A stretch of DNA of 64,000 bases from Hippopus hippopus (taxonomy: Eukaryota; Mollusca; Bivalvia; Cardiida; Cardiidae): the NCBI GenBank assembly GCA_946811185.2, contig OX328102.1, positions 13,331,194-13,395,193 on the forward strand. Direction: 5' to 3'. A program made the position numbers and the translations under genes. Positions 1 through 12,400 of this stretch are shown here, piece by piece; within the stretch, counting starts at the first letter, position 1; each line of letters starts with the position of its first letter. The notes under the pieces were generated by a model. The model was not told the origin of the DNA. It worked only from the letters and a program-made list of their open reading frames with translations, and ran no database searches.

Positions 1-73
1 CTCACAAAGAAGGTGAGGAAACTTAAAAGTGTTCCTCACACAGACAGTGAGGAAACTTGGAAGTGTTCCTCAC
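1..73. repeat. Tandem hairpin array in the Mitf 3' UTR
   Basis: Two copies of a 27-nt near-palindrome (13-39 and 47-73; arms GTGAGGAAACTT and AAGTGTTCCTCAC with one bulged base) repeat with a 34-nt period. Positions 1-5 (ctcac) fit the end of a third copy, so the array continues off the left edge. It lies 42 nt or more downstream of the stop codon. Confidence 0.75.
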
Positions 74-114
74 TAGGAATGTAACAGCCATTACATGAAT
101 TTTGATATCAACCA

Positions 115-408
115 CTAATGGTGCAACCCAAAGTCCATTTGGTCATCTTCCATATATGGACTGACTGGTTGAGATGACAACATAGGGTCTGATGACAAGT
201 CTGGCGTGTCATCCATGTATTCATCCAGGTTCAGTGTCGTTGAAAATGGAGGTTTTATCTGTACACAGGCATTCTGATCCACGGTTTCTTTTTTTACAGG
301 TTGTATAGTTAAGTTATGCAACGCATCTGGTTGCATGGTTGTGAGAGGGTTAATATCTTCTTGAAGACCTGTTTGTATACCTTGGGACTGGATGAATAAC
401 TGTAGTTG
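115..408 (-). CDS. Mitf: Mitf terminal coding exon (residues 353-449)
   Basis: The acceptor is tatag before CAACTACAG at 408; the exon opens in phase 0 and ends at a TAG stop at 117-115. It encodes the end of the zipper ([15 protein letters not shown], the counterpart of vertebrate ELEMQARAHGL), a VKKE sumoylation-type motif at residues 390-393, and an acidic tail with MDDT and [11 protein letters not shown], both recognisable in vertebrate MITF. The vertebrate C-terminal serine-rich tail is shortened and ends GLHH here. No polyadenylation signal lies between the stop and the window edge. Confidence 0.92.
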   Translation of the reverse strand, partial: QLQLFIQSQGIQTGLQEDINPLTTMQPDALHNLTIQPVKKETVDQNACVQIKPPFSTTLNLDEYMDDTPDLSSDPMLSSQPVSPYMEDDQMDFGLHH

Positions 409-3400
409 CTATAGAAAGTACAGAAACAATAAAATAACCCAATGTACATTTGCAAGTTTTGTTTAACTCTTTACAACGCAACAAAAATTCAGACTTTGTC
501 CAAATCTAAAGCATTTGCATACAACAAATCCAGTGTAGTCCAAAAATTACCTCTGGTAAACAGCATTTTTTCTTTTTCTCCGAATGTTTTCAAAAGCCTG
601 TTTCTTTAGGGTTATTAAAGTTGGGATCATGTGATAAAGGGTTAAGTTAAGAGGTTTAAATACCCTGGAGCGAGAGAGACCTTTTGATAACTTGGAGGGC
701 AAAGATGAAAATACCGGTAACCTATATTTTCTCCTTTTTCCACAATTACCCTTTTTTAATCATTTGCTGTCAGCTATATTTAATTCATCGTCTGAAAATG
801 CTTTCAGTTTAGACAAGCCTAAAGTTTGTTGTCTGGAAACAATTATACTCATACTGAGCCATTGAGCCAATAGCATATATATGGGTCCATAAAATCCATA
901 AAGTCTAGCTACAGACTGAATTATGAGGTATACTGGACCTTGGGCATGCAGAAAACTGACCAATAGCAAAAAGTTTTGGCCCAGGTCAGCCTGCACATAA
1001 TACGCAGGCTGACCTGGCTAGAGGCTTTTTGCAGATGCATTAAGCCTTCTTTTCACAGAGCATGAATCAAATGTTCATGTATATTAAACTACAATTTGTG
1101 TTGATTATCTAAAGCTTACAATATTTTCTGAGGTTGTCTGCTGTGAATGGTGGTTACCTTTGTTTTCTACTTTTCCATAATGTTTTCTACCTTTCCAGAA
1201 CCACATCTCATGATTTCAGCTACATTAAAGGAAATTTTCCTCTGCAAATTTTTCATAAAAAACAAGCTTAAAATTTTGTCATCTGGTAAAGTTAGCCACT
1301 CTATATCCTATTCAGTTGAATACTTTACCCTTTACCAAGCAATTCCATTTTATACAATCCTGAAAGAGAGCTTCTGAAAATGTTGTGGAAAAAGGGTAAA
1401 AATGCTGGTTAGCAACATATTTCTCCTTTCCTGTAAATTTTTCTATCCTTTCAAAGACAAATCTGATCATCTGAGTCAAATTTACTTTATCACCCATAAA
1501 ATACTTTCAATACAGACCAATCTAAAATGTCTGGTAAGAGTTAGCTCTTTACCAAACAGCATAAATTTAGACTTGTCCAAATTATAAACATTTGAAAATG
1601 AAAAAGTAAATGTGAATCCAATTATCTAATTTGTCTCTGAAAGGATAGAAAACAGTGAAAAAAAGTTGAAAATACTGGTTACCAGCATTTTCACCTTTTC
1701 CCATTATGTTTTATAAAGCCTTTTCCTCTGCAGTAGTTAAAACACTTAGTATGTATATCTATTTGTACTCATGGTTGCCAGCATTTTCACCTTTTTCCAT
1801 AATGTTTAACCCTTTACCACACAATGCCAACTTATAACAACCCCGAGAAAGAATCCTTTCGAAAACATTGGGGAAAAGGAGAAAATGCTGGTAACCAGCA
1901 TTTTCTCCTTTTCCCACTATGTTTTCTACCTTATCAAAGAAAAAATGTATCAACTGAGCCACAATGAAATTGTCGTCTGCATATCCTTTCAATTTGGACA
2001 AGTCTAAAATTTTGTCATGTAGCAAAGGGTTAAAAAGCCTTTTTCTCAACAGTAGTAAAAAAAACTTAGTACGCATATCTATTTGTACTCATGGTTACCA
2101 GCATTTTCACCTTTTTCCATGATGTTTTATAAAGCCTTTTTCTCAACCATAGTTAAAACAGGATATACATGTATATCTATTTGTACTCATATTTACCAGT
2201 ATTTTCACCTTTTCCAATGATGTTTATAAAGCCTTTTTCTCAACAGTATTAAAACACTTAGCACATGTATGTATTTGTATACATAAATTGTCACCTGTAA
2301 TTTTAGAAGCATTCGTCTGTTTAGGATCTCTGCTTTTCTCTTTCCTTCTTCTACTTCCTTCAGTCTATCCTGATCTTTTTTCAGCTTTCTGATGTAATCC
2401 ACTGAAGCTTTTAGAATGGAACCTTTGTTCTGGCGCATATCTCTGCAGGAACAAACAATAATTTTCTACATGATCTATTTCCAGGTAAAGTGTTAAGAGC
2501 CATGCTCTAGCAAAAAGGGGGTTTAATGCATCTTTGTGATGCCTTATACCAAGCAATTCATCACATTTTCATTGATCCATAAAATACTTTTTATCACACA
2601 ACAGGCTGAATATTGTGGTAGAATGGTCCTTGGACATGCAGAAATGCATCTTCAAAAAGTATTGACCCATTTCAGCCTGCGCAGTCTGTGTAGGTTGACA
2701 TGGGCCAAATATTTTGCTGTCTTTGAATTTTCTGTATGGCAAAGGACAGTGTACTTCAGGATGCAGCCAGTTGTAAGACAAAAAGGCTTTTAAGGATCCA
2801 TAATTATGTGACTTGTTATGCATCAGAGAGAGGCATTAAACAGCCTTCTGCCAGAGAATGGCTCAGATATATGGCTTGCAACATGCGAAAAGGGGCATTC
2901 GGACATTTGCGTAAAGTGTCGTTTCGGATCAGCCTGCGCAGTCCGCGCAGGCTAATCCGAGACGGCACTTTACGACTACATTAGATTTTGTGCTACAGTA
3001 GACTTGCGCAAAACAGAAAATTACATAAAAACTGAAAGTGTCGTTTCGGATTAGCCTTCGCGGTCTGCGCAAGCTGATCCGAGACGATACTTCACGCAAA
3101 TGTCCGAATGCCCCTTTTCGCTTGTTGCAGGCCATAAGTAACAGAGTGATTCATAGTAATAAAAAAAGGTATTAACTCTTATCCTACTAAATAAATGAAA
3201 TGAAACTTTCAAGCTCATAGTAAAAAAACTGTATTTTACTATTTCAAAGGTATTCTTTGTTTGCAAGATATTTCCTCATCGGACAGTGTAGACCCAAGAT
3301 CAGACTATATGTTCTCTGCAGTCTGATCTTGATCTACACTGTCCGCAAAAGGTCCTTGAGTCACGCTTAGCAGCCTAAGGATTAACATACGCAGTCAAGC

Positions 3401-6400
3401 TTGGTAGCTAAGTCTATCACATACATGCTCAAATTTCAGGGGTGGAATGTTTGACTCCCAGCTGGGCCAAACTCTTTCTAGGGATAATTGATAGTCACTG
3501 CGGCAGGTTTGTGTTTCTCCTTCACTGCTTAATGTTTTGATTTCAAAGATGTTTTGGTGGACGAGCAGCAAGAGACTTTGAAAGAATGTTGTGCAATGTA
3601 CTGGGAAAACAACCTCCAGAAAAGCATGGATAGGTGCACTGCCCCATAATATAACCGAACTAATATTGAAAATGGCATTAAACACCAAACAAACAATTAA
3701 CTTACACATCTACTGATTTAGGCAAGAGTGTTCCCAGCTCCTTGATTCTGTCATTAATGTTGAATCTACGTCGTCTCTCAACTGTACAAAAAGAACATCT
3801 AGAAATTGCAGTCAAACCTGTATTGAACAAGCAGCCAAGAGATGATCGAAACCTGCCTGCTTATCTTTAAAGAACAAATGAAAAAATGTTTGGCTTGTCT
3901 GTTTTCAAAGCATCTGCAGCCCACACTTGTGGCTTAAATGATGGGATCTGTATTATCATGAGAAAAGGAGAAAATGCTGTACCCACAATGTTTTCATAAG
4001 GCTTTTTCTGAAGGGTTGCGACTAGATGCAAGATAGTGTCTGCAGTTGATACAAAGTTGTCAGCTGAGGCACACATCACAGAAAAGGGAAATTCAACTTG
4101 AAACTGAAAAATTCAATATTCACCAGTCAATAGGAAAATACAGTAAAATTCTTGAAAAGTTACATTGAACAGACAAGTGTTATTGTGGAAGAGTAGAGAC
4201 AATTTGGACAGTTGACTTTGCCAACCCCCATAACGGAATACATGAACAGTTGAACTGGCCATTCCTGTAAAATGCAATACAGACAAGATAACTGAATTTG
4301 CTAAGTGATAAAGTATGTTTTGATAATAAACAAAGTCCTCACTCATATTGTGATTGTCTTTTTTTTGTCGCTCTTTATACCACATCCTGGCATCTTCCTC
4401 TGTTGGGAAATTTGTGGGTGTGCTGATGCGTTGTCCTGGTAACAGTGTAGGTGCTGACTGGGCTGTTTTTACAGTAATAGTTGACCCTCTGTTTACATAT
4501 TCTGATTGTGTGGGATTCTGAGAAGAAAAAGTCAAACATGTACTAAGCAAGAAGCTCGGGGATAATTGTTAAGTGCTTGCTTAGATCTTTAAAGAATGAT
4601 AAAATTGTAGAAATTGAAATACTTGTAATTGACTTTTGAAGGTTAGAAAACATAGTTGTAAAAGGAGAAAATGCCAGTAACCAGCATTTTCTCCTTTTCC
4701 ACAATGTTTTTAGAAGTTTTACTTCTACAGGCAGTCAAAACGCAGGACTGTTTAGGACTAGCAGATGACAAATCAAATGTGCATAAAATTGAGATTTTTC
4801 TCTGAAAAAGTAGAAAACCTTGTGGGAAAAGAAGTAAAATGCTGGAAAACACTATCCCCTTTCTCACATGATGTGTTAAAAACTCTTATTGAAGACTGTT
4901 TGGATTGCATGGCATTTTTCATCATTTCAGCAATATAATCAAAGAGATATAGAGTTTATTTCATCAGCTTGTGGTTAATATGGGGAAATATTTTCCGAAA
5001 AAGGGAAAGGTATGCGAAAGTAACGAGTGCCGTAAGGCACGAGTTATTTTCGCGGACCTTTCCCTTTTGAGGCAAATATTTCCCCATATTAACCACAAGC
5101 TGATGAAATAAATTATATATTATATTTCCTCTGATTATTTTGTCACTTTTCAAGCTTAAAAACTTAAAAAAGTAGTTCCAGATTTTCGGCAGGAGGAAAA
5201 TATTCACTGTGACGCGGAAATAATTCCCCCCAGCTTAAATTACAACATTTCTTTACCCATAACATTTCTAAAAATAGACACATGAAATATGATATAACTG
5301 AATAACACATGCGTGATTTACATTTCATCAGTGCAAGGCTAGGGGTTCTGACGTCTTGCCAAAGGACATTCCCATGAAATGCCCGACACCTTGAGTGAGA
5401 ATAAAACCTGTGACCTCCTAGTCTTCAAAGAATGTCTTTCTAAGGGTCATTAAAACATGGGAGTGTTCGGTAAAGGTTTTTATATATAACAAACCAACTT
5501 ACTGTTGTAGACATTTGTATGAGGGATGGTGTAATGGAGTTGAGATCATCGTCGAATGCGGGATCCACTTGATCAAGATCACCAATGTCATTTAACAAGC
5601 TTTCTACCTGGATTAAAGTAAAGAAAACAGCAATAATTCATCAATCATGCCATATAACTATTTATCAAACGACAAATTTTAGACTTGTCCAAATTGAAAG
5701 CATTGCTGCATCGCAGCATTTTCTCCTTTTCCCTAAATGTTTTCAAAAACTTTCTTCTCCAGAGTCCTTTCTTTTTCTCAATAACTTCTAAATTTAATTT
5801 TGGACCTAAAAAATACATCTCAAAACATCATTTGTGAATGTTATTTCTAAATTTCATGTAAACATGTAGATTTAGTACAAATTGGTGCACTGGGATATCC
5901 AGCCTTCTCTTTAACTCTGCAACACACCACTGCTTCCCAGTCTCAGATAATAAGCGGGAAGCCCATCTTGCAAAGACTGTGTGCATACTGAGATAGCCTG
6001 TAAGAATCCTGTGAACACTTCCTATCCTGAACTGAGGATCCTGTACTGTATCTCTAACATTTAACTCTTCACTACTGAATAAATAAATGGCATTTTCTCA
6101 AAGGTTAAAAATACATTTCCTCTGCAAGATCAAGAGACAGTTTGGTCATAGTCTAGAATATTGCAGTGGACAGTGTAGATCAGAGATCAGACTGCACATT
6201 CTGTGCAGTCTGATGTTGATCTACACTGTCCACAAAAGCTTCTGGTGTCGTCTATGGTATGGAAAGAGTTAATCTCTGATTACTGGAAATCAGTTCCTTT
6301 ACTGATGTCAGCAACACTAAATATAGAATATACACTGGTTTCAAAGACATCTCCAGCAGTCTAAAATTATTAATATATTAACCCTTAACCTGCTAAACTA

Positions 6401-9400
6401 GAGCTGTCACTGAATGTGACTTAATACCCCCGCCAGCGCTTTGACAGAAACAGGCAATTTAACAAAAAATTTTCTAAGTTCAAGGGGAGATTACCCTTAA
6501 ATCATACGGAGTAGATGATTGAAAACTGCGTCTTGCACAACTTCAGTATACGATCAATGTATCAACAAACTTTCAATACAATAGCAGCAAAACTGTAGGA
6601 GGAGTTCTCGACACAAAATTACTAGTATTTTGTACACAGACGGACACATGGACGGACACACGGATGGACGGACGGACAGACAGGCTGATTCCAGTATACC
6701 CCCGAAAACATTTGTTTTGCGGGGGTATAATAAGTGAAATAAAATTTCAAACCCACAGTAAAAAACCAAGTTTTGCTTTTTCAAAGGCATTTTTAGAGAA
6801 AAAAAAATTCCTTATAGGACAGTGTAAATCCATGATCAGACTGCACCTTCTTTTCAGTCTGATCTTGACCAACACTGTCCACAAAAGGTTGTGCATAGCA
6901 GCCTGCGGGTTAACAAGGACAGACTACCATGCAACAGTCTTACCTCTGACATACTTGTACCGGTGCTGCTCATTCCCCCCAACAAGGAACGATCAGGGTC
7001 TACAGGTGCACTTCCACTGTGAAGCACCTGGGTGAAACTGCTCGATGAAGTGCGAGGGAAGTTTGGCACAGACTGGAATCTTCCTGCACCATGATCCTGA
7101 GAGTTATTGAAGAACGACTTGATCTGGTTGTTTTGTGTTTGAAGCACATGATACCTTGTAGGGTTCTCAAGCTTTGTTCTAACCTATATATTGGACAAAA
7201 AAATAAATAATGAGATGACAAAAAAAGTACTTATAAACTTATTTAACCCTTTACCAAACAATCCCGTGTGAAAATAACCCTGAAGAAGGTGTTGAAAGTA
7301 CTGTGGGAAAAGAAGAAAATGCTATTTACTAGCATTTCTCCTATTCCCATAGAGTTTTTAGCCCTTCCACAGTCAAATTTCATCATTCAGCTTCATTCAT
7401 TTTGTCATATGGAAAAGCTTTCAATTAATACAAGCCTAAAATACTGTTGTTTGGTAAAAAGTTAATCGCAATCATAATTTGTCCAAAAAGTCAAACTTGT
7501 CAACAGTATCACGCAAATACATGTACCTGGAGATACACAAAATGGGCTTGCGTAACCCGTCATCTAACAATCCCCAGTTTTATCTCTTTACCAAACGACA
7601 AAATTTTAGACTTGTCCAAATTGAAGGCATTTGAAGATGACAAAATAAATGTGACTCAAAAATTGAATTTTGTTTGGGAAGATTAGAAAACATTGTGGAA
7701 AAAGGAGAAAATGCTGGTTACCAGCATTTTCTCCTTTTCCCACAATGTTTTTAAAAGCCTTCTTCTTCTGGGTCATTAAAAGTCGGGATTGTATGGTAAA
7801 GAGTTAACAACCCTGAAAGAGGAAGATGCTTTAACACATTGTGGGGAAAGGAGAACATGGTGATCACCAGCAGTTTCTCCCTTTTCCACTATGTTCTACC
7901 ATTTCTTAGATAGAAATCATCTCCTGAGCTACATTTAAGTTGTAGTCTGCAAGTCTAAAATTTTTTTGTTTGGTAAAGAGTTAACACACTTGCTTGCATA
8001 GATGTAGTACCTGTACACTTCCACATATTTGTTTTCTTTGGATATTCAATTATGCTAAATTAGTACAGGTACGTTGCTTTATCCAAGTGGCCAGTATAAC
8101 AAGTTTTAAATTATAATTTTTATCAATTAACTCTTTCCCATACGACAAAATTTCAAACTGGTCCAAATTGAAAGCATTTGCATAAGACATGCTAAATTTA
8201 GCTGCAATGATGGTAACTGTCTGTGGCAGTATAGAAAACCTCATGAGAAAACAAGAAAATGCTGGTTACTAGCATTTTTTCCTTTTCCAACAAGGTTTTC
8301 AAAAGGCTCTTCCCCAGGGTCCTAAAAACTCAGGACTGTGTGGTAAAGAGTTAACAACATGCATTATAACATTTCTATCAATACCAAATGACAAACTTGG
8401 CCAATATTAGCAAACCTGATCTATACGAAAAAAACTTGGTCAATACAACTTGCCCAATATCAAATCCAATATAAAACAAAAAATCCCAGCTACTAGTTAA
8501 TGAAGTTGTCAAATCAAGTAATTTGGAGTGATACATGTCCACAGTTTACCATTTTAGCCAAGGCCATGGCCAACACCACAGACCTTGGACCTATTACTTG
8601 GCCAATACAAAATTACTTGATTAAATAAACATTATAAAAGAATAAATGCCACAAGAACGTTGTACATTTCAAAGAAGTTTTGTAAAAAGTCCTAGTTTTC
8701 CTGATTACCTGCTGAAACAAATTTATAGCAGATGTTTTTGACAGAACCCTTCTTCAGCCGTTACTACATGACTAAATTTTAGACTAGTCCAACTTGAAAG
8801 TATTTACAGACAACATTTTAGATGCTACTATAATAGCTTACAAAACTAATGAAAACATTGTGGGAGAAAAAGAAAGTGAGTTTACCAGCATTATCTCCTT
8901 TTCCCACAATGTTTTCAAAAACTTTCTCTCTCTGGGTCTTTTAAAGTCTGTACTGTACGGTAAAGGGTTAAATAGGGATAATGATTATGAATCAAACTAT
9001 CACTAAAAACATCTTGTTACAAAAAAAACTTCTCGTTTTGGCAATTTCTCCCTTTTTCCCACTTTTTTTTTTTAAAGAATACATGTATACATGTACAATA
9101 GTACTACTTCAATACCAAATACTAGTAAGTCACCTGCTGCGGGTAATGTTATAATCCTACTGTTCTTACACCACATGTCTGAAACATGTAGGTGGACAAC
9201 GACCAAGGTTTGTTACTTTTGAACAGTTTTACATAGGCTATGCTCTGTGACATGGGTGTTTGATGCATCAGCAAAAAGTATCCACTCATGTCATCCTGCA
9301 CACTGCACAGTTCTCACAGGTTGACTTGGGTGAAACTTTTTGCTATAGTTAAATTTTCAGCCTGTCAAAGGACCTATCTACTTCATGATCTAGTCCAATT

Positions 9401-12400
9401 TGTTACACAAAATGGATTTTATGGATCTATAATTATGTGATGAGTGGATTGGTATAATGCATCATGGAGATGAACTAAACTCTTCTTCGCCAGAGCATGT
9501 CTCATTTCCAATAAAATTAATATAAAAAACATTTTAAATCTCAGAACAACCTGTATTTCTTGTTTGCTTTTGTCAGACCACCTGTAACATATCAGAGTTT
9601 ATATGCAAGATCAAACTGCACATTTTTGTCTGAACTTGATCTATACTGTATGTGAAAGGAGGAATGGCTGTGTCTGGTAATCTAGGGTTAATTCTACCAA
9701 ACAACAATATTTTACTATATTCATTGTAATTCCATAGGGAATAAATTAAATACATATTTTTATGTCAACTCTTATTCAATATTTCAGCCAGAGGCCTTTT
9801 TCAAGAAAAAACACTAAACTTTCACTGCTACTACATTTTAACAGTCCACCATGACAGTTTGTTTACTCAGAGAGTAAACAAACTGTCATGGTGGACTGTT
9901 AAAATGTAGTAGTAAACAAACTGTCATGGTGGTCTGTTAAAATGTAGTAGCAGTGAAAGTTTAGTGTTTTTTCTTGAAAAAGGCCTCTGGCCAAAATATT
10001 GAACAATATTTTAGACTAGTCAAAATTAGAAGCTTTTGCAGATGACATACTAAATGTGGTTCAAATAATAAAATTTGTAATAAAGAAGGGATAACAGACA
10101 ACTTGCAACCAACAAAAGCTAACACAAACCATCTTGGCACTGGTATTGCTGTCATAGACCTGAAACTCCTGATGCCAAAGGTTTGATGTCCTGTAACATT
10201 GGACACCAGATACAAAATCTGTCTCCCTCTGGGTTCCCCAAGTAGTATCAGTTATTGAAAGAGCACCAGGTCCCACACATGATTCTTGAGACCAACTTTG
10301 AGATCCACTACTCTGATTATAACTATTAGCATTGTATAAATAACTGGAGTCATAATTGTTATTTCCATAAAAGTTTCCAGCAGTCTCATTGTTGTGATAA
10401 TTGTCCATATACTGGCAATAATTGAAATAATAGCCTTTACACTGGTTTCCAAAATGTTGAGACTGAAACCAGCCTGTTTGATGACCCAAGTTGTGATAGT
10501 ACAAATTGTTAGCAGGTTCCCTGGATATGTAATTATCATTTACGTTTTGTTGATTAACTGTCTCCATTTCTACATAACTGTTACCATAGTTGCGGAATAT
10601 TTCCTGAGAGTTATTATAATTTAATCTTGCCATAATGAAGAAATTATTGTAAACGTAAGAGTGCATGTACTTGGACACAGTTACACATCTTTAAATAAGT
10701 TAAGTATCTATTGTTCTACAATTGAATTTTACTTAATCCACCCTTCCACATTTAAACCTTAACTTTAACAATTCCATGTAAAACATCGAAGCACACACCC
10801 AAAATGGCATTGAAAATCAAAGAAGCGTTGGTATTGTCTATCTATCACAGTTTCAAGCATCATGCCTATTTTTAATCACCCAATCAGATTTCTTAACCGA
10901 TTTCTAGCCAAAAAGAAGAATATATCGGAAACAGACAACTCAAAGAATACTGCCATTAATTGTTTCAATAGGACCACTTCAGGTCCAAACCATTGTTTCC
11001 TGTCACAATAACAAGACCAGTGCTTACAACTAGCCTCTTCCGTTCTCCTCTTCCATCCCCCACTCCCTGTTTAAATTTGGCCTTATCTTAACTCTCTAAA
11101 AAACCAAAGTAGCAAAGTCTTTCATATATTTGATCCTGTTCTTTGCCAATACATTAAAATAAGGACAAACTCTGACAAGAGCAACTTACACACTTATTTT
11201 TGACCCTTTAGACCCTTTAACTCTTTCCCAAACGACAATATTTTAGACGGGTCCAATTTCAAAGCACTTGCAAATGACAAAACTCATATGGCACAAATGA
11301 TGGGATTTGTATCAGATAGTCTAGAAAACATTTTGGGAAAAGGAGAAAATGCTGGTTACCAGCATTTTCTCCTTTTCCCAAAATGTTTTTAAAAGGCCTA
11401 CTTCTAAGAGTTGTTAAAATTCAGGATTGTGTGGTAAAGGGTTAAGCATTGTGTGATGTTCCTGGAAAAGTTACCAACATATTTTGCATCAAACTCTTCT
11501 ACCGTTCATTGAAAGGGCAATTTTAATTGTTACTTTCAGTACTTATAGAGTATCTTTGGACAAACTGAATGCAATGAAATTCTCTGTGTCATTAAGAGAT
11601 TATTAAAGAGTACCATATACAAACCTTTGCATCATTTATCGATCCCCAATCAACCTTTTGTTTAAGGTACATCTAACTAAGATTTTAGAAGCTGTCAATC
11701 CAGCCATTCCATTGCTATTTGCTGAGAACTGTTCTGCACTGGTTGCTTTCTGCTGTATGTTAGATGAGCTTGGGTCATTATGTGAGTTTATCTGGACCTC
11801 AAAGTATCTAAGGCATAATTTTACTGTTTTATTCAATCGGGCTTTAATTTTCTTGTACTTAACAAATCCGGAATGCTTGATCAGCATTGATTTTAATAAT
11901 TGAAAAACTTTGATTTTTGATTTTGCTTTAGACACACACCTGTCAAAGATCTATACTGGTTTTCAGGCAGTTTCAGTCAGTTTTTAACCCATTTCATCCT
12001 TATTTTATGAAACTATAATCATTCTTGCATCTTCATGCCAAATTTTGCCCCTGATGGCTGCAAGATTGCATACATTACAACAGATAGAAAATGCATTTCA
12101 TGTTTTGGAGGCCTTCAAAGCAATCGCTATTGAAGTTTCCAGTTTTAAATGAGGACAAATTGGGGGTCCACTGGATGCAACCTTGAAAAAATCAGGGCTC
12201 AAAGCCTTAATTTTTGGGGTCCCATATTAAATTATCAGATTAGATTGTTTAGACATGATTTTTCGGCATCTGCTACCAAATATTGTGTACTAGGAAGAAA
12301 TACAAAAAGTCTGAATATAAATGCAGGTCGGCTGGATTTGCTACCTGGTTTCGAGGATGGTATGACCCCAATGTCCAAAAGGCTGCAATTGCATTATTTT

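Noticed and set aside
10160..10633. Alternative exon as an ordinary internal exon of the main Mitf transcript
   Set aside because: The exon at 17154 joins the exon at 7183 exactly at the conserved family junction ([13 protein letters not shown]); inserting this exon would break that alignment, so it fits only as an alternative 5' exon.
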